DNA of 64,000 nt. It comes from Basidiobolus meristosporus CBS 931.73 (taxonomy: Eukaryota > Basidiobolomycota > Basidiobolomycetes > Basidiobolales > Basidiobolaceae). The DNA lies in the NCBI GenBank assembly GCA_002104905.1, contig MCFE01000207.1, forward strand, positions 62,001 through 126,000. The letters are read 5' to 3'. The notes beneath the pieces are model-generated. The model saw only the letters and a program-made list of their open reading frames with translations. It ran no database searches and had not been told where the DNA came from. This document shows positions 33,900-45,627 of this stretch, in pieces; the stretch's first letter is position 1, and each line of letters begins with the position of its first letter. The translations under genes and the position numbers were made by a program.

Positions 33900-34400
33900 A
33901 TGATAGCCCCTGAGGGTACAAAAGGTTTGCAGCCAGCAAACAGCAGCTTAGTCCCAAGCCTACTGAAGGGGACTTAGTATGACTATTGAAAAAAACATTG
34001 CTACCTGCCATATTTGTGGTAATTTAGACTAAGAGAAACTAAGTCCCTTCAAGATCTAGTGGAAGCTGAGTCCAACCACAATTACCACCAAGTATGAAGA
34101 TCCATGACATGTTACATGTATCCCTCCCAGAACCATTCCATGCTAGTATTCTACCCAGCCAGCACCCAGTAAGTTGCCCAGCCATTTAAGTAGACAGGCA
34201 TCAAGAGTTTGAAGATTGGCATATATTAGATTCAAAGCATTTCAGATCCCAACTTCACTACCTAGTAGACTGGAGTGGTTATAGCACATATGATTGAGCT
34301 TAAAAATCAGTAACGTACCAAACAGATTGCAAAGATCTTGTTGTGCTATTTCACCAAATATATAGCAACCAGCCAAAGCCAAAGGCTTGGGCACATGACA
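33900..34400 (+). pseudogene. Chromovirus integrase C-terminus and chromodomain
   Basis: Near 34075-34270 the plus strand reads LPPSMKIHDMLHVSLPEPFH, then FEDWHILDSKHFRSQ and LHYLVDWSGY. The first is the integrase C-terminal module typical of chromoviruses. The second is the chromodomain core (usual form EVEEILDSR...YLVKWKGY). One in-frame stop separates them. Sense and family agree with the integrase core fragment at 20849-21232. Confidence 0.8.
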
Positions 34401-34562
34401 TTCTTTGCCTTCTACAACTGGGCTAAATCAAGTTGGTGAAGAAATTCAATTCCTTCTGGAGAGTTCTATTACATTCTATCAGCCTCTTGAAAGCTCTAAG
34501 TCAACATTGTACAATGAAATATATTATGGAAGCTTTCCATTGTATTTTTGTAGCTCAATACT
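34401..34562. other. Short unassigned stretch before FB3
   Basis: A 62-codon plus frame (34405 on) is open but unlike anything recognised. It probably belongs to the 3' region of the chromovirus fragment. Confidence 0.3.
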
Positions 34563-35297
34563 AGACTTGTTCCGTTGGATAGTGCCACATTGAGCCATGA
34601 GTGCCAAATAATGCCATAGTGTGCCAGAGAGGCCAAGTGAGCCTCTACCTGGCCACAGAGTGTGAAACATAGCTCTGCATCTTCATGCAAAGCAGCCCTT
34701 GTGCTTCACCCATTGTGCTAGAGAAAATCCATTTTTTTCCCTTTTTTTTTTGGATCAATTTTGTGCAGGATGTGTTAGAGCACATGCAGATTCAAGGTAT
34801 GCATCTGGTACTCAATACCCATGGCACTCTGAATCTAGCTCCTGTAGCTTGTATCATGTTACAAAAATGAATGGCACTATCTTGGTCCGCTGGTACTATC
34901 TGGCACTATATTTAAATATTAGCACTAGAGTAAGATCTATACAAAGCACGTATAGTGCCAGATAGTACCAGTGGACCAAGATAGTGCCATTCATTTTTGT
35001 AACATGATACAAGCTACAGGAGCTAGATTCAGAGTGCCATGAGTATTGAGTACCAGATGCATATCTTCAGTTCTCCTGTGCTCTTACACATCCTGAGCTA
35101 CATTGATCCACAAAAAAAGGTCAAAAAATGGAAATTCTCCTGCGCAATGGGTGAAACACAGGGGCTGCTTTACATGAAGATGCAGAGCTATGTTTCACAC
35201 TCACTGGCCAAGTGTAGGCTCACTTTACCTCTCTGGCACATGACGGCATCATTTGGCACTCATAGCTCAATGTGGCACTATCCAATGGAATAAGTCT
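34563..35297 (+). mobile_element. Foldback palindrome FB3 (735 bp)
   Basis: Same structure as the other copies. Flanks are ACT (34560-34562) and AGT (35298-35300), a 3-bp duplication with one mismatch. The spacer is in the same sense as in FB2, FB4 and FB5. Confidence 0.9.
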
Positions 35298-35314
35298 AGT
35301 AGCTCCAGGACACA

Positions 35315-35636
35315 TGACATAGTCGGCCAATCAACTGACCCCTGGCATATCCCCATGTGTCAATCCAGTCTGTTCTGTAGTAAATTGGCATCTTGACTCA
35401 CGTACTATGCCTCATCCTAGAATCCCATTAGTATTAGCCAATGTCTCTTTGTATTCATGTTGCCAGGAAGTATATATATTCCTATCTCCCCTGATGCATT
35501 CTTAGTCCAGTAAACACAGGGCTTGAATCAACAGCATTGCTTTGGAATCTGCCTTACATTGCTGATCCATACCTACATTCTTTCCTGGTCTTGCCTTGCC
35601 CAGATTTACTATCCTGCCTTGACTCTATTCATAACA
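35315..35636. repeat. Putative LTR or LTR fragment (322 bp), third family
   Basis: It begins TGACATAG and ends CATAACA, and contains a TATATATA box about 170 bp in. A related piece in opposite sense occurs at 44029-44150. No matching partner LTR is seen in the window, so the boundaries are tentative. It could be the 3' LTR of the chromovirus fragment. Confidence 0.45.
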
Positions 35637-38500
35637 CCATCAGTGAGCCTTCTTCTTCAGAGTTGACACTTGGGGTGCAATATTCAGAAGGCTGAGGTGA
35701 GCCTAAAGGTGTGACAAACTCACCTAGCTCAGTTTGCCCAAGGTGACAGGCACAGCAAAGTGCTATTACAGAAGCCTCAAGTGGCCAGCCAGATAGTGTT
35801 GGTATACTAGAGACTGACAAATGATCAAATTTGATTTATGTAGCAAAACGCTGTCCATGATCATTATAATACAATGCATGCCCCATTGCTGAGAGGCTTG
35901 CTTCAATAGCCACATGGTCTTTTTTCACTTCTCTTACTGCATTGAAGTGAAGTAATCTTCTCAAACAGGCCAATGGTCTGAAACACAACAGTGTAATGCT
36001 ATTATATTGTGTTTTTGTCAGTACTCATTTGGATGTAAGATAGTCTTATATTTGATACATTACACCAACATTAATGTAAGATTCAATGATGACCTACCAT
36101 AGCAAGCATTATAAGCAGAGTTGTGGCACCACGCACACATGTACTAATAGCAGTATTTTCCCTTTAGTTTGACCCAATTCCATATATAGTCTGCAAAAAA
36201 AATAGCAACATTGTGTGGTTCCCAACTAAACCCCACTACTGACAGCAGCAGAAGAACAGTTTGCAACAGCTTGCTCTGGCAATCAGCTCAACATTCAGAG
36301 CTACATTCAAAAAAGGACATGTTAATAGTGAGTCCACTGAAGCCAATAATGTTGTCTCCTCAGGCTCTTATTCAAGTATACAAATAAGAACTGCTGCAGA
36401 CCGGTAAGCTGACTATAGTGATCAGGCAGATGCAAATGAAGCAAACACCGTACCTTTGGTTGAAGACCAGTAAGTGGCCATCAAAACATCACCATCACCT
36501 GTAATAGAAAGTAAGTTATCAGCTCATACAAAGCATCATTGAGGCAATTAGATGCTGTGGCTGATAGGATAGATGCAAAGACTCAGAGAAATCCAGAAAG
36601 GTCCTAAGATGGGATGAGTTGATAATATGAGTAGATCAATCATTATCCCATACAAAGAACTCAGCATTTTTGTGGTAACAAAGGATCTTAAATATTCCAA
36701 TATTACAGCCAAGAACTGAGCCATTTCCCAATGTAACATCAGAGCAACACCCAACAGTCCTTGAACCACAACAATAGTGCCAATAGATAAAGCCCTCACA
36801 AAAACCTGTTGCAGTTTGATACAGAGAGACAGAGGTGTTCAAACCCAAGTCTAAGAATCAGCTGATATTGAAGATCCATGAAGCTGTTGGGTTCAATGAT
36901 GAAGATTGGGCTAATATTCAAAAGGCCATTGTGAGTATAGCATGACATCAACCCAAGGCCAGCATACTATGGGACCATCAATAGCTCAAGGCCAGGTAGA
37001 ATGAGCTTATCTGACTCTATAAATATTATCCTGGAATTGCAGTCAGCAAACAGATTTTGGACCTACATTGGTGTGCTAGGAAAGTAACTCAAGAATAGCC
37101 AAAAAATTAAAGGCAGAAGAACAAGGGTACCACTGCTAAAAATCAACAGCTTCCTCAATGGTGTGTCACAAGCAAGGCTGAAAGCTCTATACAAGTGGCA
37201 AAGATATGTCAGATTGCCTGAAGAGGACTAGTACTAGAGACAAGCATACAAATCAGAAGCATCAGTGCATCACTAATAAAAGAAGCTAGTTCATTACAAG
37301 CACTTGATGGCATCAGGGGTAAAAGACCTAACTGTTGTTATGTCCACAGCTCTCTCAGGAGCCTGTTACAGGCAAAGGTGCCAAACATGCATCAAAGAAA
37401 TATTAAGTTACTGGTTGAGTACTTGCTGGGGATAAGCTGGCCAGAACTTATGAACCAGTGCAGCATTCATCAAGGAGAAAATTTGGTAGCATACAAGAAA
37501 CACTCAGCAAAAGTAGTAGTGATAGACTTAGCAGTGATAAAGGTAAAGGTAAAGAGAAAATAATGTCCCCAAGCCAGAGATAGGAAGCATGAGAAAAAAG
37601 CTTTTATTCTCACCAATTAGTGCTGTCAGCCTGGAGCAGGCTGATCCCTATAATAGCCAAGAAGAAGTATACACAAGACAAAACTGATCTCAGAAGAGTA
37701 AGATGTGCTGTCATTACAGCTACACACTAGTAAGGTATATAAGCTTGCAGAGATAAGCAACTGATCAACCACTACCACCACATACTTCATTGAACAGAGT
37801 AAAGATTCCATTGATACACAAAGCAACAATCTCAAGATATCAAAAGACTATCACAATGCCTATGGTAGAGCTCAGGAATATTAAGTGGCACATGAAGAAG
37901 TTGCAGCACTTGTTTGAGATTGGTACTCAAGAAAATGTACTTACATATTGCAACAATTTATTGCAATACTGGTAGTTGAGATGCTAGACCTTGTAGTGCC
38001 AGCTGAATACCAGGATCCATGGGAACCAGTGAATGAACAGTTGCATAATGAAGTGTGGTTCTCACTAAATCATAGAAAAAGTGCATCACAGAACAAATAC
38101 CTATTGAATGGTGGATTTTAATGGAGTTACTTGTCAAGTGTGGCATTGAGCCTAAAGTCAGTGTAGCATATAGGGACTTATATAGGTTAGTACAGCTTTC
38201 AATTGATTATATAATTGAAGTTTCAGTAGAGATATACCATTTGTATGCATGAAAAGTAGCAAAATTGATTGATTCATGAAGCAATGAGTATGAAGAAGTG
38301 ACAATAGCCAATCAATTTATATAAATGTAGGAGGTGGTTTTATGTCCAGAATCATAATGTGAGTGAATTGACAGAGAGCCAGCTCAAAGTCACAGATTTA
38401 TTGTTATGACTAAAATTTGATAAGTTTATTGTGAAATTTAGTATACAATAATTTCTTTGATAGTCTTTGCACAATATCCCAATGGGAACAGTACCTCCTA
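35637..38500. mobile_element. CACTA-e (Tnp2 start minus, ORF-B plus), truncated
   Basis: Positions 35930-35637 read minus as the Tnp2 N-terminus (SEYCTPSVNSEEEGSL). Positions 35940-36180 are the divergent spacer. Positions 36190-38250 carry ORF-B in plus sense, with many frameshifts, through the block ENVLTYCNNLLQYW (37930 on). The C-terminus runs on through WWILMELLVKCGIE, supporting a longer ancestral ORF-B. The terminal region decays between 38250 and 38500. Confidence 0.65.
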
Positions 38501-38699
38501 GTAATAGGATTTAATCTTGTGGAGGCCTTTTGACAGGATCATCACATTTATTCTTAAAGAAATATTACAGCAAAGTATAAGTATCTTATTCATCCAATGG
38601 ATGTAAATACTGCATTTCTGAATGGGGGCCTTGATATGATGTGCAAATAAACCGGCCTGATTGGTTTGTAGACCAAGAAACCCCACATGGACTGCACTG
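38501..38699 (+). pseudogene. Copia reverse transcriptase fragment
   Basis: Plus strand reads YKYLIHPMDVNTAFLNGGLD, then a broken GLI..TKKPH. This is the start of the copia reverse transcriptase domain (compare Copia-1 at 1056-960). Both sides are CACTA ORF-B sequence, so it is a captured or residual fragment. Confidence 0.75.
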
Positions 38700-40515
38700 T
38701 TAGGAAACCTCTATAGAGTTCAAAATACTCACCAAGAGCCTAGTCTTTTGAGTTTTTGACATTGTTGCTTTGTCTATCAGTGGAGTCCCCACTCTGTCTA
38801 CAATGGAGGATGTGGATGGAGTGGTAGACAAGTTGCTGTTCACTGCAAACTCATCTGCCTCACTGGAGTGTAGCTTGACTGACTGAGCTTCCAACTCTTA
38901 GCAAAGCAGCTTTTGTCTTGTTGGTCAATCTTACTGGTTATTATGGGATTCAGCCTATTCTGGACTGGCAACTTTGATTAGTGGGAGCTGCAGCTTTATC
39001 TTACACTTCCCTCTCTCTGGCCAGAAAATAGACTTGTTCCGTTGGATAGTGCCATATTGAGCCATGGGTGCCAAATAGTGCCATTGCATGCCAGAAAGGC
39101 ATAGCCAACCTAAACCTGGCCACTAAGTGTGAAACATGACTCTTCATCTTCATGCAAAGCAGCCCCTGTGCTTCACCCATTGCGCTGGAGAATATCCATT
39201 TTTTGACCTTTTTTTTTGTATCAATGTTGTGCAGGATGTGTAAGAGCACAACAAGATTGAAGACATACATTCAATACTCAATACCCATAGCACTCTGAAT
39301 CTAGCTCCTGTGACTTGTATCATGTCACAAAAATGCACGGCACTATCTTGGTCCGCTGTTACTATCTGGCACTATATTTAAATATTAGCCCTAAAGTAAA
39401 ACCTATATAAAGTACTTATAGTGCCAGATAGTAACAGTGGACCAAGATAGTGCCATTCATTTTTGTGACATGATACAAGCCACAGGAGCTAGATTCAAAG
39501 TGCCATGGGTATTGAGTATTGGATGCATGTCTTCAATTTTGTTGTGCTCTTACACATCCTGCACAACATTGATACAAAAAAAAAGGTCAAAAAATGGATA
39601 TTCTGCAGCACAATGGGTGAAAGACAGGGGCTGCTTTGCATGAAGATGTAGAGCTATGTTTCACACTCTGTGGCCATGTATAGGCTTACTAGGCCTCCTT
39701 GGCACACTATGGCATCATTTGGCACTCATGGCTCAATGTGGCACTATCCAACAGAACAGGTCTAATATCTTCTCACTTTCACATAACCTTTACCATTACC
39801 AAGTCTTCAGAGGTACTGTGACTGAGCGCTTCTTGTACTGAACTACATTTTCCCCTTGATAAATGCTGCACTGATGCATGTGTTTCTACCTGCTGGTCCC
39901 TTGCAGGCACTGACCTGACAACACAACACTTCTTTGCCTCTTGTTCAGAACCTTTACCTGCTTGTGAGAGGCTCCAGAGAAAGCTGTGGGCTTTTATGGC
40001 TGTTTTTTGTTTCACCAAAAGTGTAACTGAGTGCTTCTTGTAATGGACAAGCTTCTTTTTTCAGTAGTGATGAACTGATTCATCAAGTCTTGCATGCTTG
40101 TCTCTTACTGGCACTCTTCTGGCTACCTGACATTTGTATGCTACTTGCACAGAGCCTTCAGTCCTGCTTGTGACAAGCTGTTGAGGAAGCCGCTGGTTTT
40201 TAGTGGCAGCACCCTTGTTCTTCTACCTTTGATACTTTCTGCTATTCTGGAAATACTTTCTTAGCATAACATTGCTGTGCCAAAATAAGTTTGCTTACTT
40301 AAGTCTAGGATTATGCTCATGGAACTGGTCAAGCACATTCTGCTTTGCCCTGAGTTCCTGATAGACCAATGATATGCTGGCCTTGAGGTGATTCCTTGCT
40401 AGATTTCTAACAGCCTCTTGAATATTAGCCCATGCTTCAGCATTACACTCAGCACATTCCCAGGCCTTCAATGCCTTTTGACTTTTAGACTTGGGTATAA
40501 ACTGCTGCAATACTC
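38700..40515 (-). mobile_element. CACTA-f: ORF-B fragment carrying FB4
   Basis: Minus-strand ORF-B only. The N-proximal end at 40510-40295 reads FIPKSKSQKALKAWECAECNAEAWANIQEAVRNLARNHLKAS, the clearest copy of the central ORF-B domain. A basic region and the C-proximal SVKLHSSEADEF region (38894 on) follow, split by FB4. No Tnp2 sequence is attached. It is cut on the right before a gypsy integrase. Confidence 0.65.
39030..39763 (+). mobile_element. Foldback palindrome FB4 (734 bp)
   Basis: Ends AGACTTGTTC / GAACAGGTCT. Target duplication AAT (39027-39029 and 39764-39766) inside ORF-B of CACTA-f. Confidence 0.92.
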
Positions 40516-40569
40516 TGATAACTATTGGAACTGATGTGGAGAACTAGTGAATTTACCTGTCATTCACTT

Positions 40570-41636
40570 TTATACATGTTGGTCAAAAAAAAGCCACCTA
40601 CAATACCACAGCTCAGAGGTACTACTGGGAAAACACGTATTATGATATCCAACACTTTGTTGAGTCATCTGTAGCCTGCCAGAAGAGATCCTCCAAGCAT
40701 TATGAAGAGCCACTGCATCCTACTTACACAATCTGTCTATGGCAAAAGGTTGGTATTGACCTTGTCCACATGCAAACAGCTTAATCAGAAAAGTACCTGA
40801 TTATTGCTAGAGATGACATTAGTGGATGGGCAGAGGCTTGAGCCTTGCGCAACAACAAGAGCCATACCATACGGAGATTTATACTTGAAGACATCATCTG
40901 CAGATTTGGCGGCATCCAACAGTCTGTTGCTGACAGAGGAGAGATGACATCCCAAATGATCTAGGAGTTGTCCTCAAAGTACAAGATACACATTGCTTTT
41001 ACAACAGCGTACCACCCTCAAGCCAATGGAATGATAGAGAGGAGACATGGACCATTGGTGAACTCTCTTGTCAAGACCAGTGAGAATAACACAACACTGT
41101 GGCCACAGCAATTACATCTTGCACTCTGGGCAGATAGAAATACTACCAAGAAAACAACTGGATTATTGACATTCAAGCTACCCTATGGACATGACTGCAT
41201 ACTACCAGTTGAGTTAAACACAGTCACTTGGAACTCATTGAATTGGAGATCCAATATGCAGACTGAAGACCTCCTTGCAACTCGCATATGGCAACTTGAT
41301 CACCATGATTTGAATATCAGCAGAGCTGCTGAACAACTTAAGGATACACAACTGAAGAGCAAGGAGCCCTTTGACAAATAACACCCAACAAGTCCAAAAC
41401 TACTATCACTAGGAGACCCAGTATTACTCTATGATTCCACCTTGGACAAACAATGGAGTTGGAAGTTTGACAACAAATGGACTGGCCCCTACCTCATTTC
41501 CAAAGTGATTGGAAATGGAAGTTATTACATATCCAAGCTTGACAACACCCAGTTGAGAGCACCAGTTGCAGGAAACCAGCTTAAGTTATTCAAGCATAGG
41601 AATTTCACACATCAAGATTAATTTGCTTTGACCTAA
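40570..41636 (+). pseudogene. Gypsy-2 integrase
   Basis: Plus strand reads YYWENTYYDIQ..VACQKRSSKHYEEPLHPT, then WQKVGIDLVHM, RDDISGWAEA, VADRGE, AYHPQANGMIERRHGP and LALWADRNTTKKTTGLLTF. The open part is 40968-41381; stops occur before and after. The wording DDISGWAE, HPQANGMIE and LWADR is typical of a gypsy group abundant in basidiomycetes. The zinc-site cysteine pair has lost its first Cys (SVAC). The C-terminal segment WKFDNKWTGPYLISKV...YYISKLDN is present. The upstream pol and gag are absent. Confidence 0.82.
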
Positions 41637-41660
41637 GCACAAAGCTGCAACAGGGGTGGA

Positions 41661-42731
41661 TGTAGTGGGGTGACAGTGACACCCACTGACAGATGTGGTC
41701 ATTCCCATATTTTCTACTTCCCTATATCTCTACTACACTTATTCTAGTTTTATCCCATTTGTTGTACCTGATGAGTACTATCCCATAAGCTGGTTGACTA
41801 TCCCACCTGCTTACCTTATTACATAAGTTACCCCTCACTTTATGCAAGATTACTAGCTATAAGTGCTTCTATATTAGGCAAGAACCTGCACCAGTGCCCG
41901 TGACACATGATCAACCCGTGTCACCATCCCTACCATTTCTGTACCATATATGTTATCCCTATATTATACAGGCTTCAGAATACCAATTCCTGATTGGTTG
42001 GATGTGCTGCACCTCTTAGAACCTTCCGGCACCTACTTGGAAGATTCTTAGGTCATTCTGATGTCATAAAGATTGCTATTGATATCTGGAACCTTCTGGA
42101 ACACCATGATTAGTAATCAATTAGCCAGTAAGAAAAGTATTTAAGGGAGGCTATCCCTCAGCAATAAATCATCATCCCTTTTATCAATATACCAACTTGT
42201 TGATTAGTGTGATCACTGCTACCTGCTGCTACCTGAGCTTCCAACCCCAGACCACAGGACACTCCCAGAAAACCGTGCTGACAGCCAACTGACCTTGGAG
42301 GCACCACTTGTGAGGAATACTCAGAGTAGGTTTCTATTATTATATTTGATTCTTTCCCAAGTTTGTTCTTGTACAGGCAAAGATACTCTTCTGTCTTTGT
42401 AACTATTGACCACAGCTGCATTCTCATCAAGTCCCTGCTGGTGTAGTATACAGTTGTTTTGACTTTGGAAGCTTTAGTACATTGTCATCTCAAAGGAGGC
42501 TGAACCCAGCACATACTTTTGTTAAGACACCAACTAAGTTGGGGATTGTAGCTCAATAGCTTTCCCTTGACAAGCTTGTGGCTTTATTCCCCATCACATT
42601 AGATTAGAGACAGAACCCAAGTATTCCCAACAAGCTTTTGTCAGAGATTATTGCACCCAGCAAACACCCCACACTCAAAAACTTGAGAAGTGTTGGATGT
42701 ATTTCTCCCTTGGACTTATACACCACCACAA
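41661..42731 (+). repeat. Gypsy-2 3' LTR (L1-related), expanded by an insertion
   Basis: It starts TGTAGTGGGG right after a purine tract (CAGGGGTGGA) and ends ACACCACCACA at 42731, the L1-family end. Many L1 motifs are shared in order (GGCAAG, CCCGTGACACATGA, GGATGTGCTGC). About 42325-42640 is foreign; its first part repeats 17722-17890. This links the L1 LTR type to an integrase-bearing gypsy element. Confidence 0.7.
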
Positions 42732-44028
42732 TGTTGGCACTGGTGATTGGCTTCTGGGAAAATATTCCTCAAATGGCAATATTTGACTTCTAATGCTTCC
42801 AATGTACTCTTGGTTGATATGGCCTCAGAAGTCTACTTTTATACATTCATATCTAGCTCATCCAGTTCTTATACTTGCATTGTTGTATATGCATTTAATA
42901 CTGATTAATGCCTATGAGAAGTACTTTGGGTTGGACTGCATGAGCTTCTTTAGACAGTGTATTAATGGAGTATATCTGTAGTGTGAAAGATGCTTTCCTC
43001 CTATGGTTGTGGATTCCCGACAAGTTGGACACCTTGCAATGGTGGCATTTTCTGATGTGAATTCTATGCAATTGTTAACACATGCTGGTAATAGGTTAAT
43101 CTCCGGGTCATATGTTGTCAACCATCTGATGGCTGTTCTACCATGTATAAAATAATTCTTATCTCTTAATGACTATGATAAGAAGTAGGAGTAAATCCTC
43201 AAAGCCCCCATTACTGCTATTAGTGGAAACACTCCGCTTCTGTAACCAGAACATCACATCATTCACAAGTAGATGAGTTATACGGCTCATTTGGCTCCAT
43301 AAAGTATCCATGACATTTTTCTCTGTGGGTGTTGTGTCATTGCAAATTGGGATTTTGCCAGGCTCATGCAAGGTACTATTTTCAGGAGAGAAAGACTTAC
43401 AACCCACCATTGAGCCTTCTTCCTCAGAGCTATCACTCTGCATGCCATATTCAGAAGGCTGAGATGAGCCTAAAGATGTCATAAACTCACCTGACTCAGT
43501 TTGGGTAAGGTGACAAGCATGACTAGGAGCTGTAATAGAAGTATCAAGTGGCGGACCAGATATTGTTGGTATGGTGATCCCTGAGGAAGGGTCAAATATC
43601 ACTTGTGTGGCAAAACACTAGCCATCATCCTTGCATTACTTACTATGCTGTCTGAATGCTTCATGGCTGAGAGGCTTGTTACAATAGCTACATGCCTTTT
43701 TTCTCTTCTGTCACCACATTAAATCAAGGTAGTTATATCAATGGGGCAAACATATTGACACTCAACAGTGTAATGCCATTATACCACTTTTTTGTGAATT
43801 TGCAGGTAAATAAGACAGTCTTGTATTTGAGACATTGCACCAGCATGGATGTAAGATTCAACAATGACCCCCATGGTAGGCATTGTAAGTAAAGTGGTGG
43901 CACCACATACACACCTATATATAGCACTATTACCCCTTTTGTGTGGCTTACTTCCATATATGTCACCAAAAAACAAAGCAAAGTCATCTGTTACCAACTC
44001 AGCCCCACTGTAGACAGCTGTAATGGAT
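42732..44028 (-). mobile_element. CACTA-g: internally deleted Tnp2 copy
   Basis: Minus strand: the ORF-B start is just recognisable (ATG-like near 43963, plus sense), then the spacer. Tnp2 from about 43660 has the best-preserved N-terminus here: ISGPPLDTSITAPSHACH and SSQPSEYGMQSDSSEEEGS (43602-43159). It continues through FTSENATIARCPTCRESTTIGG and HYRYTPLIHCLKKLMQ (43121-42912). At ~42900 it jumps to sequence homologous to 31130-31230, so roughly 0.8 kb of the Tnp2 core is deleted. Confidence 0.7.
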
Positions 44029-44150
44029 AGAACAAGTCAGGGGAGTAGAGCTAGGCAAGGTAGGACAAGGAAAGGACTTAAGTGTGGAGCAACAAGGCAA
44101 GGCTGATTATTCAAGACCATTATTTATCAGACTAAGGAATAAATAAGGGG
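44029..44150. repeat. LTR-like fragment related to 35315-35636
   Basis: AGAACAAGTCAGGGGAG and GGCAAGGTAGGACAAGG resemble the reverse complement of the end of the 35315-35636 repeat. Short and diverged. Confidence 0.4.
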
Positions 44151-45627
44151 GGGTAGAACTAGTGAATGATGAATGCTCAAATATGACTTGCATGGCAAGA
44201 TACTGGCTGTGATCTTTGTGAAACTTCCTATGCTGTCTGTATGCTTCATAGCCAAGAAGCTTGCTACAATAGCCACATAGTCATTTTTCTCTTCTCTTAC
44301 AGCATTGAGTCAAAGAGGTCTTGTCAATGGGGCAAACATTTTGACCTTCATCAATGTATTGCTATTATATTCCTTTTTGGTCAATAGTTGAGACATTGCA
44401 CTTACATGAATGCAAGACGCAATGATGACCTGCCTAAGTAAGCATTATAAGTAAAGTTATGGCACCACATACACATGTATATATCACACTATTTCCCCTT
44501 TGGCTTGACTCACTTCCATATTTATGCTACCAAAAAATGAAGTAAAGTTGTCTGGATCCCAACTAAGCCCTACCGCTGACAGCAGCAGAAGAATGGTTGG
44601 AAAACAGCTTGCTTAGACATTCAGGGCAGTAGGCAGGGCTACATCCAAAAAAGGCTGTGTTGACAGTGTGTTCACTCAAGGTAACAATGTAAGCTCCTCA
44701 GGCTCTCAGTCAGGTACTTGTTTGAGAACCTCTGTGGAGCTTCAAGCTGACCATTATACTCAGGCACAGGAGTGTGTAGCAAATGCAGTACCTTCAGTTA
44801 TAGACCAACAAGTGGCCATCATAACATCATCACCACCCATGTTATGTATGTAGAGCAATCAATATTCCAGGTTGAGTAAATAGTATCTTTACTGCACAGA
44901 AGGAACTCAAGTAGCTCAATGTCACAGCCAAGAATTGGTCCATTTCCCAATGTAACAACAGAGGCACACCATACAGTCCTTGAAGCACAACAACAGTGCC
45001 CAAAGATAAAGCCCACAGCAAAACCAATCACAGCATGGGAGGGAGACAATGTGGTGTTTATACCAAAGCCTAAAAGTCAAAAGACATAGAAGATCTGTGA
45101 AGCCAATGAGTGCAATAATGAAGAGTGGGCCAATATCCAAGAGGCCATCAGAAGTCCAGCACAACATCACCTTACAGCCAGCATGCCCTGGGACCATCAG
45201 AAACTCATGGACAAGCAGAATACACTTGACTTGCTCTATGTGCATTATCCTGGGCTCATACAGGCAAACAGATCTTGGCCCAGCATTGGTATGCCAAGAA
45301 AGTATCTTAAAAATAGCAGAAACTATCAGAGGCAAAAGAATAAGGGTGCCATGGCTGAAAACCAGCAGCTTCCTCAAGAGCCGATTAGAGGCAGGGCCCA
45401 AAGCTCTAAACAAGTGTCAAAGCAACATCAGGTAGTGGGAAGAGTGCCAATAAGGGACAAGTAGGCAGACATGAATGCACCAGCGCAACATTTATCAAGA
45501 AAAAAGCACAGTACCACTCAAGAAGCACTCAGTCAAAGTAGCAGTGAAGGACCCGGCAGTGGTAAAGATAAGCGGCTTTCTCAGGAGCCTGCTTTCTCTG
45601 CTGGGGATATTGATTGCTCTATATATT
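44151..45627. mobile_element. CACTA-h: Tnp2 start (minus) and ORF-B (plus), truncated
   Basis: Positions 44151-44290 match the start of Tnp2 on the minus strand and 44290-44510 the spacer. ORF-B runs plus from ~44535. It includes SGSQSGTCLRTSVELQADHY (44704 on), the central EWANIQEAIRSPAQHH region (~45120-45180) and QLPQEPIRGRAQSSKQVSKQHQV to 45480. At ~45590 it joins head-on to a minus-sense ORF-B copy (CACTA-i). Confidence 0.65.

Noticed and set aside
34075-34270. Chromodomain as a host chromatin protein
   Set aside because: It follows an integrase C-terminal module (LPPSMKIHDMLHVSLPEPFH) in the same sense, so it is the chromovirus tail.
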